In this document: one piece after another, positions 1-8,656 of the stretch
Layout: each line of letters opens with the position of its first letter
How positions within the stretch are numbered: position 1 is the first letter of the stretch
Assembly (NCBI GenBank): GCA_949840465.1
Contig: CATKXE010000029.1
Span: 1-36,403, forward strand
Reading direction: 5' to 3'
Source: an uncultured Lachnospiraceae bacterium
Lineage (GTDB): Bacteria; Bacillota; Clostridia; Lachnospirales; Lachnospiraceae
Length of the DNA: 36,403 bases
Notes under the pieces: generated by a model
Told to the model about the DNA's origin: nothing
Database searches by the model: none
What the model saw: only the letters and a program-made list of their open reading frames with translations
Program-made: the position numbers and the translations under genes

Positions 1-74
1 AAAGCGGGATCGATGTGAAGATTACCACTTATCCGGAATGCCGGGCATGATAATCTTCACATCGATCCCGCTTT
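1..74. repeat. 24-bp terminal inverted repeat (fold-back) at the left edge
   Basis: Bases 1-24 are the exact reverse complement of bases 51-74, separated by 26 bases. The right arm is normal coding sequence of the cardiolipin synthase gene. The left arm is the same sequence copied back in the opposite direction just after the Pro-Asp-Lys-Trp codons, and it creates an immediate TAA stop. A perfect fold-back exactly at a sequence end is typical of an assembly or chimeric-read artefact. A genuine small inversion or strand-switch event is possible but less likely. Confidence 0.9.
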
Positions 75-1260
75 TTGCCGCAAGGGAGAGCGCGTCTGTC
101 ATCTGACTGTCCAAAATGAGATATGGCGTCATAATATGTACATATTTTTTTGCATGATGCAGGATATGGCAGTAGACCTCTTCCCCCACATCCTCATGGT
201 CAAAGGGACTGTCGCCGTAAGGAACAACAAAACCCAGTTCCCGCCGCAGGCCGCTGGCAGGCACAGTCAGATATCTGCCGTAATTTTCCGGCCTGCGCTC
301 CGTTACATTCCACATCTGCAGAAACAGCATAGTCAGGCTCTGTACAGCGTCCCCTTCCAGCATGACCGCCGTATCCTTCCAATAACCGAACCGCTCGACC
401 CGGTTGATATATTCGTCCCCCAGGTTGATTCCGCCGGTGAACGCCACCGTTCCGTCGATCACACAGATCTTCCGGTGGTCACGGTTGTTGTGCAGCGTGG
501 AGAATACCGGGCGGATGGGGCTGAACATCTTGCACTTGATCCCGGATTTTTGGATTTTTTTCGGATAATTATAGGGAAGCAGGGAAATGCTGCACATGCC
601 GTCGTACATGAACCGCACTTCCACGCCCTCTGCCGCCTTTTGCTTTAATATTTTCAGGATCGTCCCCCACATATGGCCTTCCGCTACAATAAAATATTCG
701 AGAAAAATAAACTTCTTCGCTGCTTTGAGCTGTTTCACCATTTCAGGAAATTTTTCTTCTCCGCAGGCGAAATAGGTTGCTTTCGTATTGCGGTATGCCG
801 GAAAATGCACAGAACGGTTCATATAATGCACCAAATTCGCATTGGCCGGCTTGCTGAGACGCAGATCCTCCAAAATACTTTTTTTCTGGCGTAGGTAAGC
901 CCTGGTCTCTAACTGCCTTTTTCCAAACTGCTCTCCGATAAACCTGACTCCGATTTCCATCTTTGCATACACATAGAAGGCACATCCGAAAACCGGAAAA
1001 ACCAGGATCAGAAGAATCCATGTCCGGCTGAACTCCGGGCAGGTCTGCTCATTCATAATATAAACAATTACAAAGGCCTGGACCACCAGAGTCACGCCAT
1101 ATATATAGACAACATAATCCTTAAGGATCGTCAGCAGGCCTCCGAACATTGCCAGCTGCAGCAAAATCAGCAGCAGGATCAGTGCAGTACGGCTGAATAG
1201 AATCCGCAGAATCCCTTTTTTTGCTTTCCTTGTCGCCTTCTCGGCTATCCTATATTCCAT
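22..1260 (-). CDS. cls: Cardiolipin synthase, C-terminally truncated at the window edge
   Basis: A membrane phospholipase-D-superfamily enzyme that condenses phosphatidylglycerol units to cardiolipin. The visible 412 residues begin with hydrophobic membrane segments (about residues 18-46, 50-70 and 80-98, the PLDc_N region), followed by the first PLD domain. Its HKD motif, H-R-K-I-C-V-I-D, lies at about 262-269 and is followed by a Gly-Gly-Ile-Asn turn. The second PLD domain begins (about 360-412), but the second HKD motif and roughly the last hundred residues expected for the family are missing, because the frame hits TAA inside the terminal fold-back. The start at 1260 is chosen for the AGGAAGGA Shine-Dalgarno about 9 bases upstream; the open frame continues further upstream without a comparable site. 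It lies downstream of the small acidic membrane protein. The function is clear; the truncation is probably not biological. Confidence 0.9.
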   Translation of the reverse strand: MEYRIAEKATRKAKKGILRILFSRTALILLLILLQLAMFGGLLTILKDYVVYIYGVTLVVQAFVIVYIMNEQTCPEFSRTWILLILVFPVFGCAFYVYAKMEIGVRFIGEQFGKRQLETRAYLRQKKSILEDLRLSKPANANLVHYMNRSVHFPAYRNTKATYFACGEEKFPEMVKQLKAAKKFIFLEYFIVAEGHMWGTILKILKQKAAEGVEVRFMYDGMCSISLLPYNYPKKIQKSGIKCKMFSPIRPVFSTLHNNRDHRKICVIDGTVAFTGGINLGDEYINRVERFGYWKDTAVMLEGDAVQSLTMLFLQMWNVTERRPENYGRYLTVPASGLRRELGFVVPYGDSPFDHEDVGEEVYCHILHHAKKYVHIMTPYLILDSQMTDALSLAAKSGIDVKIIMPGIPDKW

Positions 1261-1431
1261 ATAAACGCAATCCTTCCTCTTGCGAATCCAGGCACATCGA
1301 TTGAAACAGCCCCTCCGAAACGATTTTGAAAGGCGTTCAAAATACTTGAAGGAAAATCCCTGGCTTCCCCCTGAAAGCAAATGAAATCCCTCAGAGCAGA
1401 GACTCCTTGGGATCCCACTATACAATCAAAT

Positions 1432-1776
1432 CTATTCTTTCCCTGAACGCGAATCTTCGTCTGTTCCGTCCTCCGTCTTGTCCTGTTCCCCTTCTTTGTC
1501 AGTCTCCGATTCTTCCTCCCTGCCGGAAATCTCTTCACTCCCCGCCGAATCCGCCGTTTCAGGCTCTGGCTCCTTCTTCTCGGCTTTATTGAGCGGAACA
1601 TACTCACGTTCGGAAACAGGCTTTAAATCGCTGTCCAAAGCAAAATCATCCTCCTCCTCAAACACATCCTCTTCCATGGATGCCTCACGGTTCTTTTTGC
1701 AAATATAAGCGATTACAAGGCCGATTACGGTTCCGACAACAGCAAGTGCTGTCAGCCATCTAAAATTTTTTTTCAA
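1432..1776 (-). CDS. Small membrane-anchored acidic protein, function unknown
   Basis: A 114-residue protein, not recognised as a named family. Residues about 7-24 form one transmembrane or signal-anchor helix preceded by Lys-Lys and followed by Cys-Lys-Lys-Asn-Arg, so the basic side is next to the helix. The rest is a highly charged, Glu/Asp-rich, probably disordered tail with no Cys and few hydrophobic residues. Translation probably starts at TTG (1776), because AAAGGAG sits about 8 bases upstream and the next residues are Lys-Lys-Asn-Phe. It has its own likely promoter overlapping the end of the upstream regulator gene and lies 171 bases before cls. A role at the envelope is inferred from the anchor only. 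Confidence 0.75.
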   Translation of the reverse strand: MKKNFRWLTALAVVGTVIGLVIAYICKKNREASMEEDVFEEEDDFALDSDLKPVSEREYVPLNKAEKKEPEPETADSAGSEEISGREEESETDKEGEQDKTEDGTDEDSRSGKE

Positions 1777-1818
1777 AATAACACTCCTTTCCTCTGGACT
1801 GTGACTAAATCATTTACC

Positions 1819-1847
1819 ATTTTAATACTTTTTAATCATAATTACAA
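1819..1847 (-). promoter_or_regulatory. Candidate sigma-A promoter for the small membrane protein
   Basis: On the minus strand TTGTAA (1842-1847) and TAAAAT (1819-1824) are separated by 17 bases. The element sits at the stop codon of the upstream MocR-type gene and about 45 bases before the TTG start of the 114-residue protein. Hexamers match the consensus only partly. Confidence 0.45.
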
Positions 1848-3335
1848 TCATTTTTTGCATGATTCTTGATTCAATGTTTCATTTTCCTTCCAGACCTCCG
1901 CCAGCATGCCCACAGCCTTTATGATTTTTTCCTCACTCATATTCGCATACCCCAAAAGAATCGTGGCGGACGGCTCCCGCTGCGGCTCCACATAGTATTC
2001 GGAAAGCCCGTAAACCCGGATCCCCCGTGTCTTTGCACGTTGGATTAGTTCCTCCTCCGTCATGCCGTTTTGGACATGCAGGAGCAGATGCACTCCCGCG
2101 CGTTCACCCGATATCTTAAAAACCCCGCCGCCTTTTCCGGATCCCCCCCGGTTCTGACGGCCAGGAGGCGCGCTCTGGCAGAACGCGCTTTTAAGGCAGG
2201 AAAGCAGAACGTCATGCCTGCTCTTATATAATGCACGGGTTTTATTGAGATGTCTCTCAAAGTAACCTTCCTCTATAAATTTTGTCATAATCAGCTGATC
2301 CACCTTGGAGACCGTGGAATTTAAAAATCCGCTCCGCTTCCGAAACTGCTCCAAAAGAGGCTTAGGCAGCACGAGATAGCTCATCCTGATGGCCGGAGCG
2401 ATAGCCTTAGAAAATGTGCCGATGAAGATTACTTTTTCATTCTTATCATATCCCTGCAGGGCAGGAATCGGCTTTCCTTTATAACGGAATTCACTGTCAT
2501 AATCATCCTCTATAATATATCGCCTCTCATCCTGACCTGCCCACTGCAGCAAAGCCAGACGCCGTTTTAACGGCATCACGATCCCCAGTGGGTACTGATG
2601 TGAAGGCATCACGAATGCAATGTCCGCTCCCGATGCCGCAAGCTTCTCCACATCCATCCCCTGCGAGTCCATGTCCACCGTGCAGATACGGTAGGACAAG
2701 TTCCTGAACAGACGGTATGCCTGCCGATATGTGGGATTTTCAAAAGCAACCTTGTGATCCAGCCCAATCACCGTTGCAAGCAGCATCAGCAGATAGTCGT
2801 TCCCTGCCCCCACAATGATCTGCTCCGGCGCGCAGTTGACGCCTCTCGCCTGATGGAGATAACTGCAGATTGCCGCACGCAGGGCATATTCTCCCTGTGT
2901 TTCTCCCAGACGGAACAATTCCGTCCGGTCATCCAGCAGGCTTTCTTTCGAGAGCTTCCTCCAGGCATTGTATGGAAAACTGTTCAAATCCACGCCGTTG
3001 GGTGTGAAATCATAGAGATACTCTTCCTTTTCTTTCTTCCCGGCCGCACCATATTCCTGAATGGAGCCGTCCAGACGGTATAAGCCCCTGACATCCGCAA
3101 CAAAGAAGCCCCTGCAGGCTTCCGCCTCCACATAACCTTCTGACAGAAGCTGCTCATATGCAAGCTCCACCGTACTTCTGCTGATCTCTAAATATCGGCA
3201 CAGGGAACGGGTCGAAGGCAGCTTTTCCCCGCTCTTAATCCTTCCGGCCTGAATTTCTTTTTTGATATAACCATAAATTTGTTCATACAGCGGTGTTTTC
3301 GATTTCAGGTTCAGGCTGATGGTCAGATCGTTCAT
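1848..3335 (-). CDS. MocR/PdxR-type transcriptional regulator (GntR HTH plus aminotransferase-like domain)
   Basis: A 495-residue GntR-superfamily regulator of the MocR subfamily. The N-terminal winged helix-turn-helix (about 12-80) contains the typical LPSTR segment and a recognition region around Ser-Arg-Ser-Thr. The rest is a fold-type-I aminotransferase domain with the PLP-pyridine aspartate region E-D-D-Y-D (about 276-280) and the Schiff-base lysine in T-F-S-K (Lys310), so PLP binding looks intact. Homologues often control vitamin B6 or amino-acid genes; the target here is unknown. Its ATG overlaps the glnS stop as ATGA, so it is probably translated by coupling from the glnS mRNA. A Gly/Arg-rich stretch at about 388-405, encoded near a seven-C homopolymer, looks inserted relative to the family. 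Confidence 0.85.
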   Translation of the reverse strand: MNDLTISLNLKSKTPLYEQIYGYIKKEIQAGRIKSGEKLPSTRSLCRYLEISRSTVELAYEQLLSEGYVEAEACRGFFVADVRGLYRLDGSIQEYGAAGKKEKEEYLYDFTPNGVDLNSFPYNAWRKLSKESLLDDRTELFRLGETQGEYALRAAICSYLHQARGVNCAPEQIIVGAGNDYLLMLLATVIGLDHKVAFENPTYRQAYRLFRNLSYRICTVDMDSQGMDVEKLAASGADIAFVMPSHQYPLGIVMPLKRRLALLQWAGQDERRYIIEDDYDSEFRYKGKPIPALQGYDKNEKVIFIGTFSKAIAPAIRMSYLVLPKPLLEQFRKRSGFLNSTVSKVDQLIMTKFIEEGYFERHLNKTRALYKSRHDVLLSCLKSAFCQSAPPGRQNRGGSGKGGGVFKISGERAGVHLLLHVQNGMTEEELIQRAKTRGIRVYGLSEYYVEPQREPSATILLGYANMSEEKIIKAVGMLAEVWKENETLNQESCKK

Positions 3336-4996
3336 GACAGCTTAAATGAACTTTTCAACGATACGATCCGGTTAAATACCAGTGAATCCTTTGCAGAATC
3401 CTTTGCATCAATGCAGAAATACCCGGTTCTCACAAACTGGAAGCTGTCACAGGCTTTCGCCTCCCCCAATTCCGGTTCTACATAACACTCCTTCAAAACA
3501 GTCAGGGAATTGGGATTCAGGTTCAAAGACCCGTCTTCCTTATTATAAACGCCTTTTTCTTCATCCACCAGATTCTCATACAGGCGCACCTGTGCTTTCT
3601 TCGCATAGGGAGCGGCCACCCAGTGGATCGTGCCCTTTACCTTTCTTCCGGCAAATCCGCTTCCGCTTTTCGTCTCCGGATCATAGGTGCAATGCACCTC
3701 CGTAACATTGCCTGCTTCATCCTTTACAAAGCTTTCACATTTTACAAAGTAAGCAGACATCAGGCGAACCTCATTGCCTGGGAACAGACGAAAATACTTC
3801 TTCGGAGGGTTCTCCAAAAAATCCTCCCTCTCAATATACAATTCCCGGCAAAACGGAACTTTCCGGGTTCCAAGCGCTTCATTCTCCAGATTGTTGGGAA
3901 CGTCCAGATATTCCACTTCTCCCTCCGGATAATTGTCAATGATCAGCCTGATGGGATGCAGTACCGCCATCATCCGCGGACGCTTCATCTTCAGATCCTC
4001 CCGGATACAGTATTCAAGCATCGCATAATCCACCGAACTCTGTGCCTTGGACACCCCGCACATATCAATAAACTTCCGGATCGACTCGGGCGTAAATCCT
4101 CTCCTTCGAAGCGCCGCAATGGAAACAAGGCGCGGATCGTCCCAGCCATCCACAGTTCCCTCTTCCACCAGTTTTTTGATATACCGCTTTCCTGTCACTA
4201 CATTGGTCAGATACAGCTTGGCAAATTCAATCTGACGCGGTGGATTGTCAAATTCACATTCCTGAACCACCCAGTCATAGAGCGGGCGGTGATCTTCAAA
4301 TTCTAACGTACAAATCGAGTGTGTGACTCCTTCAATTGCATCCTCAATGGGATGGGCAAAATCATACATCGGATAGATGCACCACTTGTCTCCCGTATTG
4401 TGATGTGCCATATGCGCCACTCGATAAATCACGGGATCACGCATGTTAATATTCGGAGACGCCATATCAATCTTCGCACGGAGCACCTTCTCCCCGTCCT
4501 GATACAACCCTTTGCGCATTCCCTCAAACAGCGCTAAGTTCTCCTCTACGGTACGATCCCGGTACGGGCTCTTTTTTCCTGCCTCTGTCAATGTCCCCCG
4601 GTACTGCCGGATCTCCTCCGCGGACAAATCACAGACAAACGCTTTGCCCTTTTTGATCAGCTTTACCGCACATTCATACATCTGGTCAAAATAATCCGAC
4701 GCAAAATAAAGGCGGTCCTCCCAATCCGCCCCCAGCCATCGGATGTCCTCCTTGATGGACTCCACAAACTCCATCCTCTCTTTGGTAGGGTTGGTATCGT
4801 CAAACCTCATGTTGAATGTTCCGTGATACTTCTGTGCCAGTCCGTAATTTAAAAGTATGGACTTTGCATGGCCTATATGCAGATATCCGTTCGGCTCTGG
4901 TGGGAACCTGGTACATACGTGGTCATATACACCATCCGCCAGGTCTTTATCAATCTCCTGCTCAATAAAATTCCTCGAAACTGCCTCGTTTTCCAT
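3332..4996 (-). CDS. glnS: Glutaminyl-tRNA synthetase
   Basis: Charges tRNA-Gln with glutamine in the cytosol. The 554-residue length fits bacterial GlnRS. Residues 32-43 carry the class I signature [12 protein letters not shown] (HIGH at 40-43). At the KMSKS-loop position the protein reads T-G-K-R-Y (about 268-272), a diverged loop still holding the Lys-Arg pair. The C-terminal half is the beta-barrel anticodon-binding region. The ATG at 4996 has AGGAGG six bases upstream. A candidate promoter lies at 5031-5059, and the TGA stop overlaps the start of the MocR-type regulator. GatCAB amidotransferase genes are not in the window, so the use of both Gln-tRNA routes cannot be judged. Confidence 0.97.
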   Translation of the reverse strand: MENEAVSRNFIEQEIDKDLADGVYDHVCTRFPPEPNGYLHIGHAKSILLNYGLAQKYHGTFNMRFDDTNPTKERMEFVESIKEDIRWLGADWEDRLYFASDYFDQMYECAVKLIKKGKAFVCDLSAEEIRQYRGTLTEAGKKSPYRDRTVEENLALFEGMRKGLYQDGEKVLRAKIDMASPNINMRDPVIYRVAHMAHHNTGDKWCIYPMYDFAHPIEDAIEGVTHSICTLEFEDHRPLYDWVVQECEFDNPPRQIEFAKLYLTNVVTGKRYIKKLVEEGTVDGWDDPRLVSIAALRRRGFTPESIRKFIDMCGVSKAQSSVDYAMLEYCIREDLKMKRPRMMAVLHPIRLIIDNYPEGEVEYLDVPNNLENEALGTRKVPFCRELYIEREDFLENPPKKYFRLFPGNEVRLMSAYFVKCESFVKDEAGNVTEVHCTYDPETKSGSGFAGRKVKGTIHWVAAPYAKKAQVRLYENLVDEEKGVYNKEDGSLNLNPNSLTVLKECYVEPELGEAKACDSFQFVRTGYFCIDAKDSAKDSLVFNRIVSLKSSFKLS

Positions 4997-5030
4997 GGTT
5001 TCCTCCTCAATCCTTCAATATCTGCCAATT

Positions 5031-5059
5031 ATCTTACCATAAATTGTATACAACGGCAA
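5031..5059 (-). promoter_or_regulatory. Candidate promoter of glnS
   Basis: Minus strand TTGCCG (5054-5059), 17-base spacer, TAAGAT (5031-5036), about 35 bases upstream of the glnS start codon. No T-box specifier or AGGGTGG-type antiterminator box is visible between this element and the start. Confidence 0.5.
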
Positions 5060-5142
5060 GGCTGAATGTTTTTAATTTCTCTCTTCTCTATCTCCTCCTT
5101 ATCTGATTCCTCCTGTGTTTGCTCCCTGGCTGTGGCCTTACG

Positions 5143-5493
5143 TCATACATAAAAGTATTGGCCCACCTCCTCCCACAATCCCAGATACTGCAGAAACAGC
5201 TCCCTTTGGCCTTCCCCTGACCACACACAGGAATAGATTCCCATATGGTCGTCATTGGCCTCATTCCAGTTTTGCTGCAGGATGACTTTCAGATACGCCA
5301 GCCCGTCTCCCCAATCGTCCTGCGTATACATGCAGATCTCAATATTGTCCTTCATATACTGCAGATAACGATAAGAATGGGAAATGCCGTTTTCCTTCCA
5401 TCTTTGCAGGAAGCATATCAGATTATTCAATGCATCCCGCAGAGGGAGCAACTGCTCTTTTTCCAAACTGCAACATTCCACTATGCTTTCCAT
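5143..5493 (-). CDS. Hypothetical protein, about 116 residues
   Basis: Not recognised. Translation most likely starts at 5493, where AAAGGAGGG lies a few bases upstream; an in-frame start 24 bases earlier has no ribosome binding site. The protein is soluble in character, rich in aromatic residues (many Trp and Tyr), acidic, and probably mostly helical, with Cys pairs near the start. There is no signal peptide or membrane helix. It stands alone between the galT terminator and the glnS promoter. The good ribosome binding site and coding-like composition support a real gene; no function can be proposed. Confidence 0.65.
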   Translation of the reverse strand: MESIVECCSLEKEQLLPLRDALNNLICFLQRWKENGISHSYRYLQYMKDNIEICMYTQDDWGDGLAYLKVILQQNWNEANDDHMGIYSCVWSGEGQRELFLQYLGLWEEVGQYFYV

Positions 5494-5668
5494 AATCCCT
5501 CCTTTCAAAGCAGCCATCCATGAAATGCGCCAATTAACTGCATATTGTATGCATCGGCATGATAATTTTGTTGAAAATGTCAGAAAACAAATTGAAGCAA
5601 ATTTTTATTTTTTGTCAAATTGCATAATTTTACCTTGTTTTATTTTCATTTTTCAGAAATATTTCACT

Positions 5669-5694
5669 AAAAAAGGAGCCTTACCGGCTCCTTT
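5669..5694 (-). terminator. Intrinsic terminator of the galK-galT operon
   Basis: Minus strand stem AAAGGAGCC / GGCTCCTTT with a five-base loop, followed by a T run. It starts 14 bases after the galT stop. Confidence 0.88.
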
Positions 5695-5708
5695 AGATAC
5701 AAAAAATC

Positions 5709-7202
5709 TTAAAGTACTGCAATAAATCTGCGGAAGGCCTCCATACCTTTCGGCGTACACTTGTAGACGCCGGCATCCTCCAATACCTGACAGAATACTT
5801 TTCCAACCTCCTGTTTAAGAATCTCCTCAATATTCTCTGCATTGACATCCGGATAGGAGGGCAGGAATTCCTCTACCCAGTCGGCATGTTTTTCAATGCT
5901 TTCATCGGAGCGAATCTCTTTTCCTTCTAATATAAATTCTTTCAAAAGCTCCAACTCGCCTTTCAGGCGCGCAGGAAGCACTGCAAGCCCCATTACCTCG
6001 ATCAGGCCGATATTCTCCTTCTTAATGTGGTGCAGGTTGGCATGGGGATGATATACGCCAAGCGGATGTTCCTCTGTGGTAATATTGTTGCGCAATGTCA
6101 GATCCAGTTCATACAGATCCCCGCGCTTGCGGGCAATCGGCGTAATCGTATTGTGGGGCTGGCCTTCTGTCTCAGCAAAGATAAACGCCTCCTCATCGGT
6201 ATACCCTCTCCAGGCCTTTAGGATATGCTCTGCCAGGTCTATAATCCTTACCTCATCCGCACATTGCAGACGGATGACGGAAAGCGGCCATTTCACGATT
6301 CCTGCGCTGACGTCCTCGTATCCCTTTACCGTAAAATTCTCTACCACCGGAGCCTTCGCCATGGCAAACGTATAATGTCCTCCCTGAAAATGGTCATGGC
6401 TTAAAATGGAGCCTCCCACGATTGGAAGGTCTGCATTGGATCCAAGGAAATAATGCGGAAACTGCTTCACAAAATCAAAAAGCTTGGTGAATGCCGCACG
6501 GTCAATCTTCATGGGGATATGTTCCCCGTTAAATACGATACAGTGTTCATTATAATATACATATGGAGAATACTGGAATCCCCAGGCCGACTCATTGATC
6601 GTGATCGGGATAATCCGATGGTTTTCTCTGGCCGGATGGTTTGTGCGCCCTGCATATCCTTCATTCTCCATGCAAAGCTGGCATTTCGGATATGCGGAAT
6701 TTTTTGCATTTCGAGCCGCCGCAATGGCTTTCGGATCCTTTTCCGGCTTAGAAAGATTGATGGTGATGTCTAAAGTTCCATACTCTGTTCCGACTGTCCA
6801 TTTTCTGTCCTTTTTAATACGGTAACGGCGGATATAGTCGCTGTCCTGGCTAAATTTGTAATATTCCTTTGTGGCCTGCTCAGGCGAAACGGCGTAATCC
6901 TTCCAGAATTTCTCCTGAACCTGTGCAGGACGGGGCATCAGGCAGTTCATCATCTTCGTATCGAACAGATCACGGTACACAATACTGTCCTCTATGATTC
7001 CACGGGTGCATGCCTCGTCTAAAAGTTCCTTTAACACATCTTCCAGTATAATCCTGGAAGCATCGAAAGGGCAGTCTTCATAACCCGGCTCCTGAAACAG
7101 ATCCAGAAGAAGGTTCGTTGTATAGATACGTTCACACTCTGGAGTCAATCCGGTATCAATGCCATATTGAACTAATTTCTTGATATTCTCATATAATTTC
7201 AT
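5709..7202 (-). CDS. galT: UDP-glucose--hexose-1-phosphate uridylyltransferase (Firmicutes-type GalT)
   Basis: Second Leloir step: exchanges galactose-1-phosphate with UDP-glucose to give UDP-galactose and glucose-1-phosphate. About 497 residues, the long Gram-positive form, not the ~350-residue proteobacterial form. The active-site segment H-D-H-F-Q-G-G-H lies at about 269-276, and a C-Q-L-C pair at about 174-177 may be structural or metal-binding. The ATG at 7202 is preferred (GGAGA about 10 bases upstream); an in-frame TTG at 7241 would add 13 residues but has a weak ribosome site. It follows galK by 98 bases in the same orientation and ends in a strong terminator. galE is absent from the window, so epimerase must be encoded elsewhere. 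Confidence 0.95.
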   Translation of the reverse strand: MKLYENIKKLVQYGIDTGLTPECERIYTTNLLLDLFQEPGYEDCPFDASRIILEDVLKELLDEACTRGIIEDSIVYRDLFDTKMMNCLMPRPAQVQEKFWKDYAVSPEQATKEYYKFSQDSDYIRRYRIKKDRKWTVGTEYGTLDITINLSKPEKDPKAIAAARNAKNSAYPKCQLCMENEGYAGRTNHPARENHRIIPITINESAWGFQYSPYVYYNEHCIVFNGEHIPMKIDRAAFTKLFDFVKQFPHYFLGSNADLPIVGGSILSHDHFQGGHYTFAMAKAPVVENFTVKGYEDVSAGIVKWPLSVIRLQCADEVRIIDLAEHILKAWRGYTDEEAFIFAETEGQPHNTITPIARKRGDLYELDLTLRNNITTEEHPLGVYHPHANLHHIKKENIGLIEVMGLAVLPARLKGELELLKEFILEGKEIRSDESIEKHADWVEEFLPSYPDVNAENIEEILKQEVGKVFCQVLEDAGVYKCTPKGMEAFRRFIAVL

Positions 7203-7300
7203 AATATCTGTTCTCCATTCTGTTGTCAGCACTTTTTCCAAGCGCTCTTATTGTGAATCAGCAATCCGTCTGCTGACGCCGTACTCATCATCTGTTTCAC

Positions 7301-8470
7301 TTAATCCATCTTCCGTGCGCCGTCTCCGATATCCACCGTATAAAATTCCGCCTCATGGCCGACCTGCTCTTTGTAAGACTCGCCCACTGTCCTGATAAAG
7401 TTCTCCACCGCGTCATTTTCCACAATGCTAACCGTACATCCTCCGAAGCCTCCTCCAGTGATACGGGAACCTGCTACTCCCGGTGTCTTCCATGCCAGTT
7501 CTGTCAGGATGTCGATCTCTTTGCAGGACACCTCATAGTCGTCCCGAAGAGACACATGGGACTGGTTCATCAGTTCCCCGAACCGGGCGATATCATCCTT
7601 TTTCAGCGCCGCCACTGCCTCAATAGTCCGCTGGTTCTCCGCCACTGCATGTTTTGCACGCTTTTTCAGAATCGGATCGGTCAGTACATGCTCATACTTC
7701 TCAAACTCCTCAAGGGTCAGGTCTCCTAACGTCTCAATATCTGCCACTGTCTTCAATGCGGCAAGTGCGTCCGTACACTCCCTGCGTCGGTCATTGTAGG
7801 CAGAATCCACCAGACTGTGCTTTACCTTGCTGTTGGCAATGACAATCCTGGCATTTTTAAGCTTCACGGGAGCATATTCATACTTCAATGTGCTGGTATC
7901 CAAAAAAATCGCATGATCCTTCTTGCCCATAGCAACCGCAAACTGATCCATAATCCCGCAGTTGCAGCCATTGAAATTATTTTCTGAATACTGTCCATAG
8001 AGGGCGATATCCGTCATGCCCACATCCTGGATCCCATACAGGCTGCACAGAACAACGCCGGTTAAAACTTCTAAGGATGCAGAGGACGACAGTCCGCTGC
8101 CGTTGGGGATATTCCCCCAGATAACCATGTCAAATCCCACATCCAGCGTATATCCCTTCCTGGCAAAGGCCCATACCACACCGAGGGGATAATTCGCCCA
8201 TCCATAGGAATCCTTATTGACCAATTCATCCAGGGATGCTTCCACCACTCCAAAATGATCCAGATTCATAGAATAAAAATGAACCTTGCGATCCCCGCGC
8301 TTCCGTGCCGCCCCGTATGTACCGATGGTCAGGGCGCAGGGAAATACATGCCCGCCGTTATAGTCTGTGTGCTCCCCGATCAGGTTGACGCGTCCCGGCG
8401 AAAAGAAGAAGCCGGTTCCTTTAGAATCCCCAAAAAGTTCTGCAAATTTTTTGAATAGTTTTTCTTTCAT
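7301..8470 (-). CDS. galK: Galactokinase
   Basis: GHMP-family kinase phosphorylating galactose to galactose-1-phosphate with ATP. The 389-residue length is typical. The galactokinase signature G-R-V-N-L-I-G-E-H-T-D-Y lies near residues 27-38, the GHMP ATP-binding loop G-S-G-L-S-S-S-A is near residue 125, the catalytic-Asp region M-D-Q-F follows, and the C-terminal G-G-F-G-G-C loop is present. The ATG at 8470 is chosen; GTG 18 bases upstream is possible. It is the first gene of galK-galT. A TATAAT -10 box lies about 70 bases upstream with no good -35 partner, and a short palindrome lies further upstream, so activator- or repressor-controlled expression is plausible but unproven. Confidence 0.96.
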   Translation of the reverse strand: MKEKLFKKFAELFGDSKGTGFFFSPGRVNLIGEHTDYNGGHVFPCALTIGTYGAARKRGDRKVHFYSMNLDHFGVVEASLDELVNKDSYGWANYPLGVVWAFARKGYTLDVGFDMVIWGNIPNGSGLSSSASLEVLTGVVLCSLYGIQDVGMTDIALYGQYSENNFNGCNCGIMDQFAVAMGKKDHAIFLDTSTLKYEYAPVKLKNARIVIANSKVKHSLVDSAYNDRRRECTDALAALKTVADIETLGDLTLEEFEKYEHVLTDPILKKRAKHAVAENQRTIEAVAALKKDDIARFGELMNQSHVSLRDDYEVSCKEIDILTELAWKTPGVAGSRITGGGFGGCTVSIVENDAVENFIRTVGESYKEQVGHEAEFYTVDIGDGARKMD

Positions 8471-8538
8471 GTCGTTCCAAATCCTCACTTTCTGATTTGT
8501 TGTGGTACAGCCGTCCGCCGTCTGTCCAACTGTGTTAT

Positions 8539-8608
8539 ATTATAGAATAACCCTGTCGGGAAATCCATATAAAATCCGTGCAAAAATATGCAATAATGTT
8601 GCAGCATA
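8539..8608 (-). promoter_or_regulatory. Candidate gal promoter -10 box with upstream palindrome
   Basis: A perfect TATAAT on the minus strand (8539-8544) has no recognisable -35 hexamer at 17 bases. About 45 bases upstream is TGCAATAATGTTGCA (8589-8603), a TGCAA/TTGCA palindrome, which overlaps a wider TATGC/GCATA pair (8587-8608). The layout suits an activator-dependent promoter. This is inference; no regulator gene is adjacent. Confidence 0.3.
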
Positions 8609-8656
8609 GCGCGCCCGTGAAGAGTAACGTCGCAGTTCTTACGCGCTGTTATGTAT

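Noticed and set aside
1261..1425. N-terminal extension of cardiolipin synthase to an upstream start
   Set aside because: No ribosome site, and the extension lacks family character; AGGAAGGA lies correctly before the ATG at 1260.
5245..5725. Plus-strand open frames over the orphan gene and the galT terminator
   Set aside because: They are antisense to a gene with a good ribosome site, run through a terminator, and have no start signals.
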